A stretch of DNA of 37,266 bases, from the NCBI GenBank assembly GCA_029243225.1, contig JAQWSL010000032.1:1-37266 (forward strand), given 5' to 3'. Numbering within the stretch: position 1 is the stretch's first letter; every line of letters starts with the position of its first letter. The position numbers and the translations under genes are program-made. The notes under the pieces were generated by a model. It worked only from the letters and a program-made list of their open reading frames with translations. It was not told the origin of the DNA and searched no databases. Of this stretch, positions 26,131-32,192 are shown one piece after another. The DNA is from Flavobacteriales bacterium (GTDB taxonomy: Bacteria > Bacteroidota > Bacteroidia > Flavobacteriales_D > Parvicellaceae).

Positions 26131-26178
26131 GTTATGCTTCAGTTAATTAAACTTAAAAAAATTGTTAATTATTTGTTA
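26131..26178 (+). promoter_or_regulatory. Phased GTTA repeats, possible LytTR binding sites
   Basis: GTTA occurs at 26131, 26142, 26164 and 26175, spaced 11, 22 and 11 bases. The 9-mer TCAGTTAAT (26139-26147) fits the published LytTR consensus [TA][AC][CA]GTTN[AG][TG] exactly, and ATTGTTAAT (26161-26169) fits it with two mismatches. The spacer is 13 bases, which is the usual LytTR spacing. A LytTR regulator is encoded three genes downstream. GTTA is common in AT-rich DNA, so chance cannot be excluded. Confidence 0.3.
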
Positions 26179-26192
26179 GTATTTTTTAATAT

Positions 26193-27755
26193 ATGACTCT
26201 TACAAGAAAATACATGTTTAGTTATAAACCCTTTCAACAAGCTAATAAGAGTAATAAAATTTATTTAAACTTTTTTTTAATATTATTATTTAGTGTTAAT
26301 AAAGTAAATAGCCAAATAACTAAATTTTATTTTCAAGATAGTACCTTAAGTAGTGAAGGTTTTTTAAATGATGGTAAACCAGATGGATATTGGAAAACTT
26401 ATCACGAAAATTCAAATATTAAATCAGAAGGAAATAGAAAAAATTTTCTATTAGACAGTACTTGGAACTTTTACTATTTAAATGGTAAAATAAATAAAGT
26501 AATTAACTATAAAGAAAACAAAAAAGAAGGTTTATTTATATTATTTAATAAATCGGGAAAGATGATTGAAAAAACTAATTATAAGAATAATTATAAAGAT
26601 GGATTTTCAAAAATATATAGCCATAACGAGAGTGGTGATACTTTTTATTTAAAAGAAATAAATAATTATTCTATAAATGTTTTAGATGACTATTGTTATG
26701 AATTTGATTCATTAAATAAAATAATCACAATTAGAAAATTTAATAAAGGAATGTTATTGTTTAAAGAGAAGATAAATAGGCTAGATGAAAAATTAGAAAA
26801 ACATGGAACATGGAAAACTTTTTATACTAATGGGAAAATAAAATGGGAAGGAACTTATGTGCACGGTAAATTAGAAGGTAAAACAAAAGAATATAACAAA
26901 AAAGGAGGAATTATAAAGATTGATTCGTACAGTAACGGGGAACCGACATTAGAAAAAGCACCCATTCTTTTTAAATTAAATAAACAAATTAATGATGATG
27001 GATCTATAGTGGAAGGTATGGTAATAAATAATAAAAAGGAAGGTACTTTTAGGGTGTACGATAAAGATGGTTTTTTGTTAGTTTGTAATAATTATAAAAA
27101 CAACATTAAACTTTCATCTGGTTTAGTTGATTCTTTAAATTTTAAAATTGGAAAATGGGAATACTATTATGAAAATGGCAAGGTTAAAGCAATGGGGAGT
27201 TATGTGAAAGATATACAAGATGGTTTTTGGGTATATTATTTTCCTAATCAAATTGAACAACAAAAAGGTAAATATAAATTAGGTAAACCAGAAGGTGAAT
27301 GGTTATGGTGGTATTTGAATGGTCAAATTCATAGAAAAGAAAATTTCATAAAAGGAAAAGAGTCAGGAGAAATTATTGAATATGACACAGCAGGAAACAT
27401 AATTACAAATGGATTATATTTAGAAGGTAAAAAAGAAGGTAGTTGGTATTATTTCATTAATGATTTTAAAGAAGAAGGTTATTTTGTAGATAATTTAAAA
27501 AATGGAGAATGGAAATCAATTTATAATAATGGAAAAATTTCTTTTGAAGGAAAATACATAAATGGTATTCCGATAGATAAACACACACACTACTATTCAA
27601 ATGGGAAAATTAAACAAACTGGTTCATATTCTAATGGCAAGAAAAATGGAGAATGGAAAAAATACAATTCTGAAGGTGAAGTTGTTTTAACAATTATTTA
27701 TAAAAATGGGCAAGAATTTAAAATAGATGGAATAAAAGTGAAGAGAAAAAAATAA
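26193..27755 (+). CDS. Exported MORN-repeat protein
   Basis: A 520-residue protein with an N-terminal signal segment (about residues 26-41, NFFLILLFSVNKVNSQ). The start may be ATG 26193 or ATG 26214, which gives a shorter N-region. From about residue 45 it is almost entirely about 15 MORN_2-type units of about 22-24 residues (patterns such as GKWEYYYENGKVKAMGSY, GEWLWWYLNGQIHRKENF, GEWKSIYNNGKISFEGKY). Such proteins are often named YwqK-family antitoxin, but no toxin is seen here and that name should not be taken literally. The repeats form a long beta structure, probably outside the cytoplasm. The kinase gene follows after one base. Base composition is more AT-rich than in the flanking genes. 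Confidence 0.85.
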   Translation: MTLTRKYMFSYKPFQQANKSNKIYLNFFLILLFSVNKVNSQITKFYFQDSTLSSEGFLNDGKPDGYWKTYHENSNIKSEGNRKNFLLDSTWNFYYLNGKINKVINYKENKKEGLFILFNKSGKMIEKTNYKNNYKDGFSKIYSHNESGDTFYLKEINNYSINVLDDYCYEFDSLNKIITIRKFNKGMLLFKEKINRLDEKLEKHGTWKTFYTNGKIKWEGTYVHGKLEGKTKEYNKKGGIIKIDSYSNGEPTLEKAPILFKLNKQINDDGSIVEGMVINNKKEGTFRVYDKDGFLLVCNNYKNNIKLSSGLVDSLNFKIGKWEYYYENGKVKAMGSYVKDIQDGFWVYYFPNQIEQQKGKYKLGKPEGEWLWWYLNGQIHRKENFIKGKESGEIIEYDTAGNIITNGLYLEGKKEGSWYYFINDFKEEGYFVDNLKNGEWKSIYNNGKISFEGKYINGIPIDKHTHYYSNGKIKQTGSYSNGKKNGEWKKYNSEGEVVLTIIYKNGQEFKIDGIKVKRKK

Positions 27756-27756
27756 T

Positions 27757-29538
27757 ATGATAGAAAATTATTTTCATACATTTTTTAGTGATAGAAAAAA
27801 TGCTTTCTGTTTATTAAATTCAGAAAACACAATTTTAGATTTAAATAATTCATTTTTTAAATTATTAAGTAATAGTAGTTTTAAAAAAGAGAAATTTAAA
27901 GGAAAAGAATATTTTTCAACTAAAATACACAGCATTTCTGATGAAGAAAATGTAAAAACAGCATTAAATAAAACAACAGAATGGTCTAAAATTATTCACC
28001 TTGTTGGAATAAATAATAAAATAAACCCTTATAAGATTAAAACATGTAATATAAAAATTGACAGTAAGAGTTATAATTTAATAGAGATAGAAATTCAACC
28101 AAAAAAACAAACCGAAGATGCCATTGAAGAATTAGAAGTAGAAATTTTACAACATCTTAAAACACAATCTAAACTTAAACAATCAGAACAAATAACAAGG
28201 AATATTTTTGATAGTTCATTAGACATTATTTTCGCATCAGATAATAAAGAAAAAATAACAGAATTTAGCCCTTCAGCTTATAAAGTATTTGAATATGAAA
28301 AATATGAAATAAATAAAATAAAAATAAAACACCTTTTTGCTGATTTTGATCAATATAAATCGATAATAAAACAACTTGACGATAGAGGATTTTTTAGCGG
28401 TGAAGTTTTGCATATAAAAAAAAATGGAGAGGTTTTTGTCTCTTACATATCAGCTTCAAGAATTATTAATGAACTAGGAGAAAAACTCGGATACATGGGT
28501 ATTTCAAGAGATATTTCAGAAATTAAAAAGGCAGAGATTAAAATTATTGAAAGTGAAAAAAGGTACAGAGAGTTATTTATCAATCTTTCAGATGCAATTA
28601 TTATAGTAAATGAGAATAATGATATTTTAGAAATGAACCCGGAAGCTTCTAATTTATTTGGACTTCAACTAAAAAAAGAAAGAGTAATTAATTTATATGA
28701 CTTTATTGAAAGAAAGGATATTAAAAAAACAAGATTAAAATCAAAAGAGCTTAGAGAAACAGGAGAAATTAAAGGATTAGAAATAGATATTATTGATGCA
28801 AAAGCCAGAAAAAAAACTGTTGAATTATCAAGTAATGCAGTTTATGTAGATGGGGTTTTTAAGGGTTCAAGAGACATATTAAGAGATGTAACAGAGAAAA
28901 AAATTATAAATGATGAACTTAGGATATCACTAAAACAAAAAGAGGTTTTATTGAAAGAGGTTCACCATCGAGTTAAGAATAATCTGCAAGTAATTTCCAG
29001 CATACTTAACCTTCAATCTTCTTACGTTGAAGATAAAAAAACATTAGACATATTAAGGGAGAGTCAAAACCGAGTAAAGTCAATGTCTTTTATTCATGAA
29101 AATCTTTATAGAACAAAAGATTTTAATAAAATTGATTTTACAGAGTATATAGAAAACTTAACCAAGAGTATGATTCATTCTTACCAATATTCTGAAAATA
29201 ATATTTCATTAATATTAGATTTAGATAATGTATTACTTTCCATAGATATTTCCATTCCTTGTGGGTTAATAATCAATGAACTTCTTTCTAATGCACTTAA
29301 ATATGCTTTTCCAATTAAAAAAACAGGAACCATTTTGATTAGTGTAAAGAAACAGTCAAACAAAAGAATTCAAATAATTGTAGAAGATAATGGTGTGGGT
29401 TATACCAAAGGACTTGATTCTGAAAATGAAGGATCTTTAGGAATGTTACTAGTCAGAACATTAATAGAACAAATAGACGGTAAGATTGAGTTGTTAAAAC
29501 ATTCAGGAACAAAATATTTAATTACTTTTGATAGATAA
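27757..29538 (+). CDS. Cytosolic PAS-domain histidine kinase (HisKA_2 type)
   Basis: A 593-residue kinase with no signal peptide or membrane segment. A divergent PAS-like region spans about 10-125. A PAS domain follows at about 150-262 (NIFDSSLDIIFASDNKEKITEFSP, ending GISRDISE) and another at about 265-385 (FINLSDAIIIVNENNDILEMNPEAS, ending RDVTEKK). The phosphoacceptor motif KEVHHRVKNNLQVISSILNLQ has H403/H404. The catalytic domain has an N box IINELLSNALKYAF, a G1 box VEDNGVGY and a G2-like box GSLGMLLV. It should pass phosphate to the LytTR regulator encoded 60 bases downstream. The signal sensed by the PAS domains is unknown. Confidence 0.92.
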   Translation: MIENYFHTFFSDRKNAFCLLNSENTILDLNNSFFKLLSNSSFKKEKFKGKEYFSTKIHSISDEENVKTALNKTTEWSKIIHLVGINNKINPYKIKTCNIKIDSKSYNLIEIEIQPKKQTEDAIEELEVEILQHLKTQSKLKQSEQITRNIFDSSLDIIFASDNKEKITEFSPSAYKVFEYEKYEINKIKIKHLFADFDQYKSIIKQLDDRGFFSGEVLHIKKNGEVFVSYISASRIINELGEKLGYMGISRDISEIKKAEIKIIESEKRYRELFINLSDAIIIVNENNDILEMNPEASNLFGLQLKKERVINLYDFIERKDIKKTRLKSKELRETGEIKGLEIDIIDAKARKKTVELSSNAVYVDGVFKGSRDILRDVTEKKIINDELRISLKQKEVLLKEVHHRVKNNLQVISSILNLQSSYVEDKKTLDILRESQNRVKSMSFIHENLYRTKDFNKIDFTEYIENLTKSMIHSYQYSENNISLILDLDNVLLSIDISIPCGLIINELLSNALKYAFPIKKTGTILISVKKQSNKRIQIIVEDNGVGYTKGLDSENEGSLGMLLVRTLIEQIDGKIELLKHSGTKYLITFDR

Positions 29539-29598
29539 TTGGTTATTTTTAATAGATTAATTACATATATTAACATATAAATAAAATTTATATCTAAA

Positions 29599-30351
29599 AT
29601 GGGAAAAGTTAATGTTCTAGTTGTTGAAGATGAAAGTATTGTTGCTAAAGACATTCAAATAAGCTTGAAAAGATTAGGATATAAGGTTTTAGGAATATCT
29701 AATAATGGTGAAGATGCTATAAAATCTGCTAGAGAGCTAAGTCCAGACATTATAATAATGGACATAATGCTTAAGGGGCAAATAAACGGAATAGAAGCTT
29801 CTGATCAAATAAGAAAAGAACAAAACATACCTATTATATTTTTAACAGCATATGCTGATGAAAACACCTTATCAAAAGCAAAAATTACAGAACCTTACGC
29901 GTATATAATAAAACCATATAAAGAAATAGATTTACACACTTCAATAGAAATGGCTCTTTATAAACACGGTAAAGAGTTAGATATTTTGAAAGAAAGAGAC
30001 ATGTTGTACAACATTGTTGAAAACAGAGATAACGCTGATTATATTTTTGTTAAAAGCAAATCAAGACTCATAAAATTAAACACTAATGATGTGCTTTATA
30101 TTGAAGCTTTAAAAGATTATGTGGTAATAAACACCCCATCTACTAGATACACAATCCATTCAACAATGAAAGACATACAAAAAAAGATGCCTGAGGATAA
30201 ATTTCTTAGAGTTCACAGGTCTTACATTGTAAACCTTAATAAAATAAGTGAAATCGAGTCGCCAAATCTTATTTTAGAAGACAACAATAAAATTATTCCA
30301 ATAGGAGGGTCATACAAAGAAGATCTTATTTCAAAAATTAATCTAATTTAA
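29599..30351 (+). CDS. LytTR-family response regulator
   Basis: A 250-residue regulator. The receiver domain covers 1-125: VVEDES at the acidic pocket, phospho-acceptor D55 in IIIMDIMLKG, T in FLTAYAD, and K in YIIKPYKE. The LytTR DNA-binding domain covers about 150-250 (FVKSKSRLIKLNTNDVLYIEALKDYVVI, FLRVHRSYIVNLNKI, IPIGGSYKEDL). It is the likely partner of the upstream kinase. Its target genes are unknown; the promoter region of the MORN gene is one possibility. Its stop overlaps the next gene start in TAATG. Confidence 0.94.
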   Translation: MGKVNVLVVEDESIVAKDIQISLKRLGYKVLGISNNGEDAIKSARELSPDIIIMDIMLKGQINGIEASDQIRKEQNIPIIFLTAYADENTLSKAKITEPYAYIIKPYKEIDLHTSIEMALYKHGKELDILKERDMLYNIVENRDNADYIFVKSKSRLIKLNTNDVLYIEALKDYVVINTPSTRYTIHSTMKDIQKKMPEDKFLRVHRSYIVNLNKISEIESPNLILEDNNKIIPIGGSYKEDLISKINLI

Positions 30352-31175
30352 TGCGAAAAAAAGGGTTAATTTTTTTATTTATATGCCCTTTTTTAATTAT
30401 TTCTTCTCAGAAATGGGAGGTTAAAATAGCAAACGATAATTTTTTCTCTGTTATAGACTCATACAATGAAAATAAAAACTATAATGTCACAATTCAGTTG
30501 ACAAACAGCAATAAAAAGTATACTTATCAAAATAAAATCACCAACAAAGAAGAGGTCTCCTTTCCTTTAGATTTTCAATTAACCAACGGAGATTCAAATA
30601 TAATTTTCAACGAAAAATTTCAACTAGACATCCTAATAGATAATACTAATATTTTTCAACAAGAATACACATATCAACCAAACCCCAAGGGTTTTTACCA
30701 ATTAAAACCCGAAAGGGAAAATTTAAACAATCACATAAAGAATAGAGGTGAAAAAATTATTGATCAATACTCCTGGGAAGATTCAGAGGGAAAAAATTAT
30801 TTCATTAGAACAGAGCTAAACACACCACAAATTAAGTATTTATATTTTTACCATTTATTAAAAAAGGAAAAGGAGCAAGAAATTGTTTTAACTCATAAAT
30901 GCTCAGATAAGCAAGAAACATCTACAGGAAGCACAAAACACAAAATAGAATCAATTCAAATAACAGACATAAATAATAACAATATTGCTGAAATAAGTTG
31001 TTTTTATTACCTAGACGACAAAAGTAAACTCATTTTAATTACAGATAAAAAAAAATATTATTTAAGACAAAGTGAAAAACGCAATACAACATTTGAACCG
31101 TGTAATAACCTTAAAATAGAAAAAGAATATTTAAGGTTTATGAAAAACAAATGGAATAAAGAAGCCGCAAAATGA
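30351..31175 (+). CDS. Exported protein of unknown function (resembles the M949_RS01915 family)
   Basis: A 274-residue protein with a signal peptide (KKGLIFLFICPFLIISSQ, cut near residue 20). The N-terminal half has strand-rich TNSNKKYTYQNKITNKEEVSFPLDF. The C-terminal half contains GEKIIDQYSWEDSEGKNYFIRTE and ITDINNNNIAEISCFYYLDDKSKL. From memory, this pattern looks like the Bacteroidota M949_RS01915 family, but I could not check it and no enzymatic motif is visible. Its start overlaps the regulator stop in TAATG and its end overlaps rsmI in ATGA, so it is translationally coupled to both. Confidence 0.6.
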   Translation: MRKKGLIFLFICPFLIISSQKWEVKIANDNFFSVIDSYNENKNYNVTIQLTNSNKKYTYQNKITNKEEVSFPLDFQLTNGDSNIIFNEKFQLDILIDNTNIFQQEYTYQPNPKGFYQLKPERENLNNHIKNRGEKIIDQYSWEDSEGKNYFIRTELNTPQIKYLYFYHLLKKEKEQEIVLTHKCSDKQETSTGSTKHKIESIQITDINNNNIAEISCFYYLDDKSKLILITDKKKYYLRQSEKRNTTFEPCNNLKIEKEYLRFMKNKWNKEAAK

Positions 31176-31852
31176 GTTGTTTGTACATTATACCCACACC
31201 AATAGGAAACTTAAAAGACATTACTTTAAGAGCTTTGGAAAAACTAAAAGAAGTGGATGTAATTCTTGCTGAAGACACAAGGACAACAAATCATTTACTA
31301 AAGCATTTTGAAATAACAACAAAAACAAAAGCATATCATCAACACAACGAACACATAGTAACCCCTAAAGTAATACAAGAGATTCTTGAAAGTGAAAAAG
31401 GTTATGCTATTGTAAGTGATGCGGGAACGCCTGGAATAAGCGATCCAGGTTATTTATTGATTAGGGAGTGTCAAAAACACAACATTCAAATAATTTCGCT
31501 TCCAGGCCCAACAGCCTTTGTTCCAGCATTAACTCAATCTGGATTTCCTTGTGATAGATTTTTATTCGAAGGTTTTTTACCCCACAAAAAAGGTAGAAAA
31601 AAGAAACTAGAAACGTTAAAAGAAGAAAAAAGAACCATTATTCTTTATGAGTCACCACACCGTATTTTAAAATTATTAAACGAGCTAAATGAACACCTAG
31701 ACCCCAATAGGTTGGTTTCTGTTTCAAGAGAGCTAACAAAAGTTTATGAAGAAACACTTATTGGAACAGCCAATGAATTATCTCAAAAATTTAGCAAACA
31801 AAAACCAAAGGGAGAGTTTGTTGTTGTTATAGACGCCTTAAAAACAAATTAA
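31172..31852 (+). CDS. rsmI: 16S rRNA (cytidine1402-2'-O)-methyltransferase RsmI
   Basis: A 226-residue enzyme that methylates the ribose of C1402 in 16S rRNA. Signatures of the tetrapyrrole-methylase-like family are all visible: IIPTPIGNLKDITLRALE (about 5-22), ILAEDTRTT, HQHNEH, IVSDAGTPGISDPGY, LPGPTAFVPAL, FLFEGFLP, ILYESPHRI and VSRELTK. It is shorter than the E. coli enzyme (286) and lacks its C-terminal extension, which is normal in this phylum. It overlaps the preceding gene in ATGA, so a housekeeping gene ends the two-component module. Confidence 0.96.
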   Translation: MSCLYIIPTPIGNLKDITLRALEKLKEVDVILAEDTRTTNHLLKHFEITTKTKAYHQHNEHIVTPKVIQEILESEKGYAIVSDAGTPGISDPGYLLIRECQKHNIQIISLPGPTAFVPALTQSGFPCDRFLFEGFLPHKKGRKKKLETLKEEKRTIILYESPHRILKLLNELNEHLDPNRLVSVSRELTKVYEETLIGTANELSQKFSKQKPKGEFVVVIDALKTN

Positions 31853-32166
31853 TGACAATAATTACCGCCTTGACACTTAATTTTCAACTGTCTTTTTTCT
31901 TTGTTTCAACCCAAAAAAAGCAATTCGCATAATCAACAACACCTAAGAAAAACAGCTTCAACCTTGATCGACAAGGAAAAACCGTTAGCGTACGGAAACA
32001 AGATGAAGATGATAAAAAAGCAAACAGCTGGAAACCAGTTTAAAATAAAAGCAAAAAAGAAGTGAATTTTTAAATAGTAGAAAAGAAGGCGTAAGCCAGT
32101 TGATGATGTTGGTATTTTCTGCATTAGGGTTTAAGACATAATTTTTTATAAATACTTATTAATATA

Positions 32167-32191
32167 GTTAATTTTGAATTTCAAAATCAAC
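32167..32191. promoter_or_regulatory. Palindrome abutting the leuS start codon
   Basis: GTTAATTTTGA (32167-32177) and TCAAAATCAAC (32181-32191) are inverted repeats, ten of eleven positions pairing, with a three-base centre. The right arm ends one base before the leuS ATG. It could be an operator or a leader hairpin blocking the start. It includes the -7-like TAATTTTG at 32169-32176. Confidence 0.45.
32169..32176 (+). promoter_or_regulatory. Possible -7 promoter box for leuS
   Basis: TAATTTTG fits TAnnTTTG, 17 bases before the leuS ATG. No TTG stands at the -33 spacing. It lies inside the palindrome at 32167-32191. Confidence 0.3.
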
Positions 32192-32192
32192 C

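Larger units (their letters stand above)
25879..26192. other. Divergent intergenic region, AT-rich
   Basis: The 314 bases between rpiB and the MORN gene hold no convincing gene. They are extremely AT-rich. Signals seen are a -7-like box for rpiB (25901-25908) and a set of phased GTTA repeats near the right end (26131-26178), both listed separately. Confidence 0.6.
31853..32192. other. Intergenic region with four short hairpins and a Lys-rich short frame
   Basis: The 340 bases between rsmI and leuS hold no established gene. Four short stems were found: CCTTG/CAAGG (31962-31976), CCGT/ACGG (31982-31995), CTGG/CCAG with an AAA loop (32028-32038) and GGC/GCC closing a GTAA tetraloop (32088-32097). 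A + frame from ATG 32003 to TGA 32065 would encode a 20-residue peptide (MKMIKKQTAG..., ending KAKKK), and the frame is open further upstream without a clear start. It could be a small RNA, a leuS leader or a decayed repeat element. A palindrome abuts the leuS ATG (listed separately). Confidence 0.45.

Noticed and set aside
26193-27755. MORN protein as a toxin-antitoxin antitoxin
   Set aside because: The common database label YwqK family antitoxin is not supported by any toxin-like gene in the neighbourhood, and the protein carries a signal peptide.
31933-32124. Minus-strand frame of 63 codons upstream of leuS
   Set aside because: Hydrophobic and without a recognisable domain or good context; more likely a shadow of the structured intergenic element. 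I could not exclude it.
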